Assembly: GCA_017409345.1 (NCBI GenBank)
Contig: JAFQSX010000006.1
Coordinates: 1-54,868 of the forward strand
Length of the DNA: 54,868 bases
Reading direction: 5' to 3'
Source: Muribaculaceae bacterium
GTDB taxonomy: Bacteria > Bacteroidota > Bacteroidia > Bacteroidales > Muribaculaceae
Below, piece after piece: positions 1 to 9,800 of the stretch. Every line of letters begins with the position of its first letter. The first letter of the stretch is position 1. The notes under the pieces were generated by a model. That model searched no databases. It was not told the DNA's origin and worked only from the letters and a program-made list of their open reading frames with translations. The position numbers and the translations under genes are program-made.

Positions 1-354
1 CCCCCTCCGAATTGCATTCGCAATTCTCGTCCCCCTATTTTTCTACGAAAAACAAAGGGACAGCCAAATTACTAATAGCATAAGAAGCTCTCCCTCTGAA
101 ATTTACAAAGAAAATTTTAGGGGGAGTACCCCGAAGGGGGGGAGGGGGTAAAATCTAAAAAACATTCTTCTTGTGCCTACATGTATATAATTACCTAATT
201 AAATCACCTCTCGGCGACTAACCCACCTCCCCTATTCCTTAAAAGGAAGAAAGTAGTCCCTTATATCTCAAAGATTAGACAGAAAGACATAATGACATAA
301 ATTTTTTAGAATGGCAGAAAAGATAACAACACCGATATGTTGCTTGCCAAGAGC
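1..354. repeat. Gene-free left end with C/G-rich dispersed repeats
   Basis: I see no gene in this stretch. It holds a C-rich start and, at about 119-150, a G-rich motif with the core TACCCCGAAGGGG. The same core occurs at 5509-5530 (opposite strand) and inside hydF at about 16144-16165. The phrase CCTATTTTTCTNCGAAAAACAA at about 35-55 is also shared with 5530-5555. These are dispersed repeat copies rather than coding sequence. No promoter or RNA could be assigned. Confidence 0.55.
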
Positions 355-504
355 CTAATCCCAATCGTTTAGATTATCGATGTATTCATCGCAATTAGAT
401 TCTTCACATAAATACTCCTGTGGTGGTTCTTCGCAACATTGACACTTCACATCATCGCAACGAACACAAGTCGCCTCCAAATATTCGTTTAATTCATCTT
501 CCAT
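355..504 (-). CDS. Tiny acidic cysteine-rich protein (hypothetical)
   Basis: This open frame of 49 codons runs from ATG at 504 to TAG at 355. I do not recognise a family. The product is very acidic and has seven cysteines at residues 13, 16, 21, 23, 24, 33 and 38, with CxxC and CxCC spacings that could bind zinc or a cluster. It lies 77 bp downstream of the HpaII-type endonuclease gene on the same strand, so it may be the last gene of the R-M operon. It could also be a chance ORF. The regular Cys spacing is the only argument for a real product. Confidence 0.4.
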   Translation of the reverse strand: MEDELNEYLEATCVRCDDVKCQCCEEPPQEYLCEESNCDEYIDNLNDWD

Positions 505-581
505 TAGTCAATTCTTTCAAGATTGTAGTGCTTTTCTAAGTTATTTATCAATTCAAAATTATGAGTCATAGCAAATTGCTT

Positions 582-1742
582 TTACTTAAATCTAACTTGA
601 AGGTTTAGCTTAATCCGGTATTCTCCGTCTTCTTCATATAGCCAACCATAGAAGAATTTCTTTTTTGCATTTACACGAGGATAGCCGGGATTTTCTTTAT
701 CTTCACTTGTAGATGGGGACTCAAATTTGGTAGATTTATAGAGATACTCCATAAAACGATTTAGCTCGTATACATGATAGCAAACAATTTCGCCATCTTC
801 TTTCACTATGATTTGCCCTCCGGTTGCATCATATAGACCTAACCATGGTGTTTCCGGAGTCATTCCCATCGCACAATCTTGAAGGAAACGCTTCACTTTA
901 TATTCGTAAACGGGACCATGAGTTTCTGTGTCAAAACCGAGAGGATTTTGTTCTGCAAGAAATTCAGTACATTTTCTCAGATCAGGAGTATTCTTCAAAA
1001 ATCGAATTAGAAGAAGTTGAGCTAAAAGTTGAGGAAGGCAAAAATCAATAGTCTTTAAATTTTGGTCAAGACATTTGGATTGAACTCCATAAAAAACAAT
1101 TTGACAACCAAGTTCATTAACAAGTTTCGCGAAACGACCGGCAATCTTTCCTTTATCACTATAAGTTTCTCTGTTAAAAGCATCGCAGTCAATAGAGACT
1201 CCTTTAGGTGGTATTACCCGGTAAATGAAATTTGTTCCAGTTCCAGCATTAAACAAAGTTGAGTTTGCTCCAACAAAGGATTTGATACTAAACCCCAATT
1301 CTTGTGCCATACCATTATGGAAGTCTTCTATTTTAATAGTAATATCGCGTTTGTGTCCAACATCTTTAATGGATAACACTTGAATTTCTTTAAGGAAATT
1401 GGCGATAGTTTGATGCTTTGTGTCTGTTGTTGTTAGCATCTGATTGAGCAATTCATCAGCCTTTTGAGCAAAAACTGAAATAGGAAACGAAAATGTTTCC
1501 ACTTCCTTTGACACATCATTCGTTACACGGATAGAAACTGTATCATCTTCTCGAACATAGTAATTAGTAGTTGACGTTTCCTTTCGGATTATTTCAAGTA
1601 TTTTATAGAACTCGTTGGGAACAGCTCTTAAATCATCGTCAGCAACATTGAGTTTACCTATATCAAGCAAACGCAAGAAAACATAAATTTCACTCCATTC
1701 ACCCTTATTTCCAGAATATGTATTATCTTTTGATGAAGCCAT
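582..1742 (-). CDS. HpaII-family type II restriction endonuclease
   Basis: The product (386 aa from ATG at 1742) resembles the R.HpaII family, which cuts CCGG. The N-terminus carries the family-like stretch NKGEWSEIYVFLRLLDIG, and the length is close to that of HpaII-type enzymes (about 360 aa). A longer frame exists upstream, but its first codon is GTG inside the methylase gene. The ATG sits one base after the methylase stop (TGATATG), which suggests translational coupling. The gene is third in the operon vsr-methylase-endonuclease, an arrangement that makes protective methylation before cleavage. Family assignment is fairly firm. The CCGG specificity is inferred from the family. Confidence 0.85.
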   Translation of the reverse strand: MASSKDNTYSGNKGEWSEIYVFLRLLDIGKLNVADDDLRAVPNEFYKILEIIRKETSTTNYYVREDDTVSIRVTNDVSKEVETFSFPISVFAQKADELLNQMLTTTDTKHQTIANFLKEIQVLSIKDVGHKRDITIKIEDFHNGMAQELGFSIKSFVGANSTLFNAGTGTNFIYRVIPPKGVSIDCDAFNRETYSDKGKIAGRFAKLVNELGCQIVFYGVQSKCLDQNLKTIDFCLPQLLAQLLLIRFLKNTPDLRKCTEFLAEQNPLGFDTETHGPVYEYKVKRFLQDCAMGMTPETPWLGLYDATGGQIIVKEDGEIVCYHVYELNRFMEYLYKSTKFESPSTSEDKENPGYPRVNAKKKFFYGWLYEEDGEYRIKLNLQVRFK

Positions 1743-1743
1743 A

Positions 1744-3066
1744 TCAAATAAGTTTTGCACAAGTTAATATTTCTTTTGCAGTAGCTTGAATTGCAGGGAC
1801 AGCAACAGAATTGCCAAATTGTTTATAGGCTGAAGCATCAGCTACAACAATATCAAAACTATCAGGGAAGCCCTGCAAGCGAGCCCATTCACGAGGTGTC
1901 ATTTTACGCCATCCCTGTCGGTTCACTTCTCCTTTAATGTTTGTAACCGGGGTAAAATCAGTAAGGCGGTTATCTATAACCAGATTTCGTTCACGCCCCA
2001 TTCCACCTACAACTATTGCGCTTGCAACTCCGTCATCCGGAATAATTGCATAACCGAAGCCATTTCCTTTTGATTCATGACGAGCTTTATGGCGTATAAG
2101 AGTTTCGATATAAGTAGTAGATAAATAATATTTTACTGACACGGGGTCTTTCTCTCTGACATCAATCCACTTTTTAGTAGTATCTGTTGGCTTAGGATAA
2201 TTAAAACCATTATTATGTATATCTTTACGAAAACCTACAATATAAATACGCTCTCGATGCTGAGGTACACCAAAATTCATTGCATTTACTATCTCAGGAT
2301 CGGGAACATAATAATCCAAATCTTCGCGAAGTACTTTCAAGATAGTTTGTAATGTGCGTCCTTTATCATGAATCTGCAAACCTTTTACATTTTCAAGGAA
2401 GAATGCCTTTGGACGTTTTCTACGAATAATTTCCGCCACATCAAAGAAAAGTGTTCCGCGAGTTTCTTCAAATCCGAGTTTTTTACCTGCCATTGAAAAT
2501 GCCTGACAAGGAAAACCAGCACAAAGTATATCAAAATTGTCGGGAATATAAGACTTTGTTTGCTCGGTTGTTATATCACCAAAAGGGATATCGCCATAAT
2601 TGGCGAAATAAGTTCGCTTAGCTTGGTCGTCCCATTCCGAAGAGAATACACATTGTCCTCCAAGATTCTGCATTGCTATACGAAACCCCCCTATACCGGC
2701 AAATAAATCAATGAATGTAAACTTAGGCTCAACTGGCGTTGGAAATGGCACATTAAATACATCATTGAAAAGTGTTTGCTGAAAAGGATCAAGGTCGCAA
2801 ACAACATTTTCCGGCAAGTTTCGCTTGATAATTTTGTCATCTGACCATAATTTTATAAAGTCTTTTGCTTTATCGTAAACTTTCGCATACGGAGTCCCCT
2901 CTGTTATCAAATAGTGTGTTACTATTGCCAACTGAGTGTCAAATGGTATAACTTTATCTTCATTATCAAGGCAACTCTCATCGAAAAGTTGCACTCGGCC
3001 TTTATTTCTAATACCGATATCCATAAGCGTCATAAACGCATTTTTAGGAGTGGTAATTTTTCGCAT
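1744..3066 (-). CDS. DNA (cytosine-5-)-methyltransferase, HpaII-type
   Basis: This is an AdoMet-dependent C5-cytosine methylase protecting host DNA from the neighbouring endonuclease. Visible motifs in order are I (FIDLFAGIGGF, residues 118-128), IV (AGFPCQAFS, catalytic Cys187), VI (ENVKGL), VIII (QHRERIYIVGF), a target-recognition region, IX (RLQGFP) and X (QFGNSVAVPA). About 110 residues precede motif I, longer than in compact members of the family. This extra domain could bind DNA or an autoregulatory site. ATG at 3066 was chosen over the upstream in-frame TTG. The 5' end overlaps vsr by 23 bp and the stop abuts the endonuclease start, so the three genes form one transcript. Confidence 0.95.
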   Translation of the reverse strand: MRKITTPKNAFMTLMDIGIRNKGRVQLFDESCLDNEDKVIPFDTQLAIVTHYLITEGTPYAKVYDKAKDFIKLWSDDKIIKRNLPENVVCDLDPFQQTLFNDVFNVPFPTPVEPKFTFIDLFAGIGGFRIAMQNLGGQCVFSSEWDDQAKRTYFANYGDIPFGDITTEQTKSYIPDNFDILCAGFPCQAFSMAGKKLGFEETRGTLFFDVAEIIRRKRPKAFFLENVKGLQIHDKGRTLQTILKVLREDLDYYVPDPEIVNAMNFGVPQHRERIYIVGFRKDIHNNGFNYPKPTDTTKKWIDVREKDPVSVKYYLSTTYIETLIRHKARHESKGNGFGYAIIPDDGVASAIVVGGMGRERNLVIDNRLTDFTPVTNIKGEVNRQGWRKMTPREWARLQGFPDSFDIVVADASAYKQFGNSVAVPAIQATAKEILTCAKLI

Positions 3067-3475
3067 TGTCAATATCTCGTAATAGGTTCTCTAATGTTGT
3101 TTCAATTAGTTTGGGTTTTAACTCACATTGCCAAATAATATAAATTCGCCATCCCATGCGCTGAAGTTCGGATATATTTTTAGTATCGCGAACGACATTA
3201 CCTTTAATTTTTTCTTGCCAAAACTCAGTATTTGTGGCCGGAAGTTTAGCATAACGACAATTATGCCCATGCCAAAAACAACCGTTGACAAAAATGGCTA
3301 TTTTATATTTAGGCAATACAATATCCGGTTTTCCCGGCAAGTCTTTTCTATGAAGTCGAAAACGAAAGCCATGTGCAAACAAAAAACATCTTACCTGAAT
3401 TTCTGGTTTGGTATTTTTGCTCTTCACCATTGACATGCACTTAGCTCGTTGCTCTTTCGACAACACATCTGCCAT
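3044..3475 (-). CDS. vsr: Very short patch repair endonuclease (Vsr)
   Basis: Vsr nicks DNA at T:G mismatches that arise when 5-methylcytosine deaminates, limiting mutation at the methylase target. The 143-aa product has the normal family length and motifs: the N-terminal MVKSKNTKPEIQVRC stretch, PDIVLPKYKIAIFVNGCFWHGH with the metal-binding Asp and His residues, and the EKIKGNVVRD segment. It is the first gene of the R-M operon and overlaps the methylase start by 23 bp. Pairing of Vsr with a C5 methylase is a common arrangement. Confidence 0.96.
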   Translation of the reverse strand: MADVLSKEQRAKCMSMVKSKNTKPEIQVRCFLFAHGFRFRLHRKDLPGKPDIVLPKYKIAIFVNGCFWHGHNCRYAKLPATNTEFWQEKIKGNVVRDTKNISELQRMGWRIYIIWQCELKPKLIETTLENLLRDIDNAKNYHS

Positions 3476-3638
3476 AAAGAATTAATTATTATTCAAAATA
3501 AAAAATCCATATTATCACCCTTTTACCGACCAAAAATATTTAAGAGTACAAAGGAGTTCCCTTTATTTCTATGCACAATTTCTAATATATCATTGGTCGT
3601 TTTGAATGTAAGAATATATAATATTCTTCCTTTGATGG

Positions 3639-3665
3639 CAAAGTTAGCTAAAATATTTTATACAA
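3639..3665 (-). promoter_or_regulatory. Putative promoter of the vsr-methylase-endonuclease operon
   Basis: Read on the minus strand, TAACTTTG at 3646-3639 fits the Bacteroidetes -7 consensus TAnnTTTG. A TTG at 3665-3663 lies 16 bp upstream as a possible -33 element. It is 164 bp from the vsr start. Other TAnnTTTG matches occur nearby at 3531-3538 and 3683-3690, so the exact promoter is uncertain. Confidence 0.3.
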
Positions 3666-3964
3666 CTGCCATATTTCAATCACAAAGATAAAAATATGGA
3701 TGTGCAAGAATTTGACACCCATAAATTAAAAGAATATAATTAGTTTTTATTTTAGCGACATTGCAATGCGAGATAACCGAGATACTTTCAGTTTGAATCA
3801 CAATTCAAAGAAAAGTAAGCAATTAAACAAAATCCCCACTCCCCATTAATTATGTCATTTTGTCATTTTGTCATTCTGTCAAAGCCACTCCGCACTCCGC
3901 ATTAATTATCTCTTTCTGTCAAAAAATAAATAGGGGAATATTCCTTTATTAGTATAAAAAATGC

Positions 3965-3972
3965 TAATTTTG
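3965..3972 (+). promoter_or_regulatory. Putative -7 box for the [FeFe] hydrogenase gene
   Basis: TAATTTTG matches the Bacteroidetes TAnnTTTG consensus and lies 20 bp before the ATG, leaving a very short leader. No clear TTTG at -33 is visible, so the call rests on the -7 match and position. Confidence 0.4.
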
Positions 3973-3991
3973 CAGAATAATTTACCAATCT

Positions 3992-5449
3992 ATGGCTATA
4001 CGTAACAATGTGATGATTGTGCGTCAACGATTACTGACCCGCCTCATCAAATTATGGAATGAAAATGAGTTGGTTGAGAAAATCGACCGTTTACCCCTTG
4101 AATTAAGTCCTCGCAAGTCGCACACCCTTGGCCGTTGCTGTATTCACAAGGAACGTGCCGTGTGGAAATATAAGTCACTCCCGTTGATGGGATTTGACAT
4201 GAGCGACGAAGACGACGAGTTGACCCCATTGTCGGAATATGCTCGCCGAGCACTCAATCGCGAAAAGACTCGCGAAAACATAATGTGTGTGGTCGATGAG
4301 GCTTGTTCATCGTGTGTGCGCACCAACTATCAAATCACCAACCTTTGTCGTGGTTGTGTGGCGCGTGCCTGCTCGCTCAACTGTCCCAAAGATGCCATAG
4401 AATTTGACTCGGAAACGAGCCAAGGCCGCATCAACAAGTCGAAATGTATCAGTTGCGGCAAATGTTTCAACAGCTGTCCCTACCACGCTATCGTGCACAT
4501 TCCCATTCCCTGCGAGGAAGCTTGCCCTGTGGGCGCTATCAGCAAAGATGAATTCGGGGTGGAACATATCGACGAGTCGAAGTGTATCTATTGCGGCAAG
4601 TGCTTGAACAGTTGCCCATTTGGTGCCATCTTCGAGATTTCGCAAGTGTTCGACATTCTCCAAAGCATCAAGCGTGGCGAGAAAGTGATTGCGATGGTGG
4701 CTCCCGCTATCCTCTCGCAATATAAAGCCCCTGCCGAATTTATCTACAACTCGATAAAAGAGATAGGCTTTGCCGATGTGATAGAGGTGGCTCGCGGTGC
4801 GGTGGTGACTACCGAGAAAGAGAGCGAAGAACTCAAAGAAAAGCTCGACGAAGGTCAACCATTCATGACCACTTCGTGCTGTCCGTCATATATCGAAATG
4901 GCCGAAAAGCATGCGCCCGAACTCAAGCAATACATCTCGAGCACACGTTCGCCAATGTATTACACCGCCCAAATTGTGCGTGAGCAATACCCCGACGCCA
5001 AGGTGGTGTTTATAGGTCCATGTATCGCTAAACGCAAAGAGGCGCGCAAGGACGATGCGGTCGACTATGTGATGACGTTTGAAGAATTGCAATCGGTGTT
5101 TGAGGGCATGGATATATTGCTCGATGAGGACAAGGTGTTCCGTCTGCCCATCAAGGTGGCACGCGAGGCGCACGGATTTGCACAAAATGGTGGTGTAACG
5201 GCAGCCGTTGCCGCTCATGTGAACGGCGCGTTCTCGTTCACTCACCAACAAATCTCTAACCTCGACAAAAAGACTGTGGCATTGCTCAAGGCTTATGGCA
5301 AGACCGGCAAATCGCCTGCACAATTCCTCGAGGTGATGGCGTGCGAAGGTGGCTGCATCTCAGGTCCGAGCCTTCACACTGCCTACGACTCCGGCCGCAA
5401 GATTTTCAGCGACGCGCTCAAAAGCCGCGAACCACTGAACAAAGATTAA
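3992..5449 (+). CDS. [FeFe] hydrogenase, group B-like, monomeric
   Basis: This enzyme interconverts protons and H2, probably with ferredoxin as electron partner in the cytoplasm. The 485-aa chain has an N-terminal stretch of unknown role, then a Cys-rich ferredoxin-like region (about residues 110-215) with CISCGKCFNSCP and CIYCGKCLNSCP 4Fe-4S motifs. The H-cluster domain follows. Its three signatures are TSCCPSY (residues 294-300), GPCIAKRKE (Cys344) and ACEGGCISG (Cys451, Cys455). They differ from the classical group A forms (TSCCPxW, MPCxxKxxE, ACPGGC) and fit group B. The maturase genes hydE, hydG and hydF lie just downstream, supporting a functional H-cluster. There is no signal peptide. 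The stop codon lies inside the terminal repeat of a MITE-like element. Confidence 0.93.
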   Translation: MAIRNNVMIVRQRLLTRLIKLWNENELVEKIDRLPLELSPRKSHTLGRCCIHKERAVWKYKSLPLMGFDMSDEDDELTPLSEYARRALNREKTRENIMCVVDEACSSCVRTNYQITNLCRGCVARACSLNCPKDAIEFDSETSQGRINKSKCISCGKCFNSCPYHAIVHIPIPCEEACPVGAISKDEFGVEHIDESKCIYCGKCLNSCPFGAIFEISQVFDILQSIKRGEKVIAMVAPAILSQYKAPAEFIYNSIKEIGFADVIEVARGAVVTTEKESEELKEKLDEGQPFMTTSCCPSYIEMAEKHAPELKQYISSTRSPMYYTAQIVREQYPDAKVVFIGPCIAKRKEARKDDAVDYVMTFEELQSVFEGMDILLDEDKVFRLPIKVAREAHGFAQNGGVTAAVAAHVNGAFSFTHQQISNLDKKTVALLKAYGKTGKSPAQFLEVMACEGGCISGPSLHTAYDSGRKIFSDALKSREPLNKD

Positions 5450-5699
5450 TTCATAATGCATAATGCATAATTCATAATGCCTATTTAAGGCGGAATGCGG
5501 AATTATGACCACCTCCCCCCTTCGGGGTACTCCTCCTATTTTTCTTCGAAAAACAAGAGGAGAGTTGCAACTCTCAATTGCTTCGGTCAAGCCTCAGCGA
5601 GCCCTTCGGAATGCACAATTCATAATAATGCTTATGTTCATAAATTTATATAGTATAATAATTTGCATTATGAATTATGGACTATGCATTATGAATTAA
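5446..5699. repeat. MITE-like element with 35-bp inverted ends
   Basis: The ends 5446-5480 and 5665-5699 are inverted copies of each other with two mismatches over 35 bp, built from TTAATTCATAATGCAT-type units. Between them are a GCGGAATGCGGAATTA copy (about 5490-5505), the C-rich CCCCCCTTCGGGGTAC repeat and other short repeats. There is no coding capacity. The left end overlaps the hydrogenase stop codon. The structure suggests a non-autonomous mobile repeat or a strong RNA hairpin between hydA-type and hydE genes. Confidence 0.6.
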
Positions 5700-5804
5700 T
5701 GGGGGCGGCAGCCTTTATGTTCATTCTGTCATTCTGCCTAATTCATTTCTGGCACGGTGTGCCGTGTCATAATAGAATGAGTCACAACTCTTAATTCTCA
5801 AGAT

Positions 5805-6860
5805 ATGATTAAATTGATTAAACAATTGGCGGGTGAGCATGCGATTGAGGCCGAGGGGCTTCGACGATTGCTTGCGGCTTGTGGCGATGACAACACGTTT
5901 GATCAATTAAGAGATAAAGCCGCCCAAATTGCACGCGAGCAGTTTGGGTTTGGCATTTTCACTCGCGGGCTCATCGAGATAAGTAGCTATTGCCGTAATA
6001 ACTGCTACTATTGTGGATTGCGACGCGACAACAAAAACGCTTCGCGCTATCGTCTATCCGACGAGGAGATTCTCGCTTGTTGCAAAGATGGATATAGCGC
6101 AGGATTGCGCACCTTCGTGCTGCAAGGTGGCGAAGATGCAGCATTTACCGACGAGAGATTGGTCAATCTCATTTCACAACTACGCCACCAATGTCCCGAA
6201 GCGGCGATAACGCTCTCGCTTGGCGAACGAAAGGCCGAATCGTATCAACGACTTTACGAGGCCGGGGCTTCGCGCTATCTGCTTCGCCACGAGGCGGCAA
6301 ACCGTGACCTCTACGAGCAGATACACCCCGGGGAGATGTCGCACGCCAATCGCATCGACTGCATCAAAACACTCACCCGGATAGGCTATCAGGCCGGCAT
6401 GGGTATGATGGTGGGTGTGCCCGGTCAAACGATTGACCACCTCGTGGAAGATTTGCTGTTGATGCAAAAAATCCGTCCGGCAATGATAGGGATAGGCACG
6501 TTTATACCCCACCCTGACACGCCATTAGGCTCTGCTCCCACTGGCGACCTCCGCCTCACTCTCGCTGTGATTGCGATAACCCGACTGATGCACCCCGATG
6601 CCAATATCCCTGCCACCACTGCGTTGGCATCGCTATCGCCAACAGGCTATCTCGACGGCATTCTGTCGGGGGCAAATGTGGTGATGCCCAACATTTCACC
6701 CCTCGCCGCCCGCCCTAAATATGAGATTTACCCCGGAAAAGAACACTCACAAAACGACATCACAACAACCCTCAACAACCTCTCACAACAACTCTCCACA
6801 ATCGGAAGTTATTTAGTGAGGAATGCGAATAACAATGGCTACCGAGAGGAGTCTCAATAG
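5805..6860 (+). CDS. hydE: [FeFe] hydrogenase maturation radical SAM protein HydE
   Basis: HydE is a radical AdoMet enzyme that helps build the diiron subcluster of the H-cluster, acting with HydG and HydF. The 351-aa product has the radical SAM cluster motif CRNNCYYC (Cys63, Cys67, Cys70) inside RGLIEISSYCRNNCYYCGLRR, then a TIM-barrel with the GGE-like QGGED and a C-terminal BATS-like region. Length and motif match HydE. It lies 355 bp downstream of the hydrogenase gene, separated by the MITE-like repeat, and its GC-rich codon use matches hydrogenase, hydG and hydF. HydG lies 6.8 kb away beyond an unrelated insert. Confidence 0.94.
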   Translation: MIKLIKQLAGEHAIEAEGLRRLLAACGDDNTFDQLRDKAAQIAREQFGFGIFTRGLIEISSYCRNNCYYCGLRRDNKNASRYRLSDEEILACCKDGYSAGLRTFVLQGGEDAAFTDERLVNLISQLRHQCPEAAITLSLGERKAESYQRLYEAGASRYLLRHEAANRDLYEQIHPGEMSHANRIDCIKTLTRIGYQAGMGMMVGVPGQTIDHLVEDLLLMQKIRPAMIGIGTFIPHPDTPLGSAPTGDLRLTLAVIAITRLMHPDANIPATTALASLSPTGYLDGILSGANVVMPNISPLAARPKYEIYPGKEHSQNDITTTLNNLSQQLSTIGSYLVRNANNNGYREESQ

Positions 6861-6886
6861 CCATTATCAATTTAGTTTTAATCAAA

Positions 6887-9800
6887 TTATTTTATTAGGA
6901 TTTTCTTTCCATTGCGAATATATATGCCAGGAGATGGGTTCTCAACTCGCCGACCTAACAAGTCATATAATATGCCGTCATTTATGTTTACCTTGTCAAT
7001 TTCTATGGTTTCAACACCAGTTGTCACCTCTCCATTAATGTAAGTAAACTCAGGAGAGAACTCTTTGACTTCTTTATTACCGGCCTTGTCTGTTGCCACA
7101 ACGCAGAAACCGTAAGTTATATCCTCATAAACACGTAATTGATAAGATGGCTCCGTCAACCCTTCAGCAAGCACAAACCAATCAGAATTAATACCTGGTT
7201 TATAATATATGTCGTATTTCCACACTCCGGAACGTTCATCTATCCCATGGAATTTTATATTGACCACCGAGTCTGATACACACTCAAGTGCATCTATCAC
7301 ACTCACAGGGTCAACATAGTCGGTTTCATTTATCCAATAAGGGGTAGAAATAGGCTCATTCGTATCAAAAATAATATTTGCCTTATTTGACACTTCTGTA
7401 CCATCGTCTAACCCTGTCTTCAAATTGACACTAAATGTTATAAATCCCATTCCCTTGCCATTGCTGTTGTTTATAGGAAGAATGCCGTTTTCAGGTACAG
7501 TGGTAGGCTCTACTGTCATTGGGTCAAGCGATTCCAATATCCATGTTAGCACTCCATTATTATCAACGTTCATTGTCACCTGAGCAATCGCATTAATATC
7601 GGGGCGCATGTCAATGGTTGCGATACCATTAAATTTGGTATTGAAATCATAAGATTTATCCCCAATTTGTAATTTAAGAGGAGTAACCGTATTCACATCA
7701 AACACATTGGTGTCCAACGTATCTGACAACAAGATTGTATGAGCCGGAGCTGTTGCAAATGTTGAATCATTTTCAAATTCAATCATATACGTCACTTTAT
7801 CGACCTGTTTACCAATATATAGGCTACCCGACTCCGCAACATAACCTGAAATATCATTCGGGTCATGAGAAGTAATAGGTGTTGTTTGACCTCCTTTTGG
7901 TTCTGTTGGTGGACAGTTGGGTTTCTTTTCAGCAAATGCTTCATAACAGTCATATATTGTTGCTCCGGCTTGTACGGTGAGATTATTAATCTCATTAAGA
8001 GTATCCCACCATTTACCCATACCGCCTATTTGGTCTTTAAACTTCTCCATAAGCTTTTCTAACAAACAATCTTTAATGCTCATGACCAATGAATAAGCCG
8101 CCGATGTGTTTAATGCCATTTCTGTGGCATTTATATCGGCAGGTTCCTCTTCGCAATAGGGACCTCCCACAAAATCGCTTAAGGCTCCAACTGCGGTCAA
8201 TACACATGACGTAATCGCCGAAATTGTTTCAACTTGAAGATTTCCGGTTCTTGAGGCAATTTTATTTACAAGATCACTTATCATTCCGGCGGCATTTACA
8301 ATACATTCAATGCGTTCTTTGTAACAACAATACCAATCCTTAACGCCATACGGCTGAATACTTTTTACCGACTTATTTGCAGGATCTGTAACCAATCGAA
8401 GGGAATGGTAATCATCGGGAACAGTAACACAAACAGAGACCGATGTTCTCAAATCCCGAACATCTACACCAAATTCAAGCGTCTCGTAGGGTAATACATC
8501 AACAAACAGATATGTACTTTGAATCAATATGCTGTCACCATTTTCATTCACATCTCTAAGTTTCCAGAAACAAAGTCCATCGCCAATTCTTTCAGCAAGT
8601 TTCTTCAGTTCCTGAACCTCCGATTCTGTAAACTCGCTCAAATCAACATTATCTAATGGCGACGGCAAATCCACATTGGTAATATCGATTACCGGAATAG
8701 TATTATTTAATGGTGTTTCAACATACACATAAATAGGTATTTTATATGCCGTCATATTACTTCGGTTTTTCACTGAAACCTTATAATTGGCATCACTTCC
8801 TATTAACACTTGGTTACTGTATTCCACTGTCGAAGTAAACAACATTTCATTTGATGGTTCAATTTCAAATGCGTTTTTAACCGTCAACGTATCATCAGGG
8901 AAGACCATCACCAAATCATACTTGCCAATTGGAGCATTTTCACAATCAAACAAAGCATCAATCTTTGTATTGCTAAAGAATTTTGTTCCACAGCTTGGAA
9001 TAATCGTGTTGTTTCGTTTTAATAAAACAGAATCCAACATTAAATATCCATTACCATCAAATCTGACTTTGTTAACACCTCCGTTTCCCATCTTATGCGA
9101 CGTATATGACAACACGGCATACTTGTCAATTTTAATAAAATCAACATTAATATTTTTAGAGTTTTTCGCCGTCGCCGTCACGTCATGGATAGCAATATAA
9201 AAGACTCCTGTTTCATATAAATGCGTACCGTCTAAAGATATTGCATCTGAACCATTGGCACTATAAATATTTTCTCCTGTTGGAGAAAACACATCTATCG
9301 TACAAGCATAATTGGTATTTATAGCAATACTATCACCTTTCTCTGCCTCAAACTTATACCATTGAATTTCATTTTCGGCAGGGCGAGGCATCGTTTCGGT
9401 TACTCCCGATGTAATGGTCTTAATTTCTTCGACATTTAAAACCTCTTTTACCGATTCATCTACAAATTTTGAGGAACAAATACTCATATTATTGTCGGAG
9501 TCATAAAAGTAAAACGTAACATCATTTTTTGCATACAGCGTTGGGATACTATCTTCGACTCTGAATTCAAAACAAGAGGAACGAATTGGGCATGTCTCAA
9601 CTGGTAGCATTGAGATTATTGAAAGAGAATCTACGGAATTGGTTAGCTCATACAATGTCGAGAACTCATTAGAGTGGTTAACCGAATATTTCCATTTTGT
9701 AATTAATGGAGTACCATTTGAGGATTTGTAAAAGAACTTATGTTGAGAACTTAAAACTTCATTCTTACTCCCTCTTAAAACAAATGTCACATGATGAACT

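Larger units (their letters stand above)
3476..3991. other. Intergenic region between vsr and the hydrogenase, with short repeats
   Basis: No gene is visible. The region separates divergent operons and contains promoter candidates on both strands. At 3853-3881 the phrase GTCATTTT/GTCATTCT repeats three times in tandem. At 3888-3908 there is one copy of the CTCCGCACTCCGCATTAATTA repeat, a family also found around the four-helix-bundle gene at 19.5-19.9 kb. Confidence 0.5.

Noticed and set aside
4307-4858. Long minus-strand open frame (183 codons) inside the hydrogenase gene
   Set aside because: It is antisense to a gene with clear [FeFe] hydrogenase motifs; the frame follows from GC-rich codon use of the real gene.
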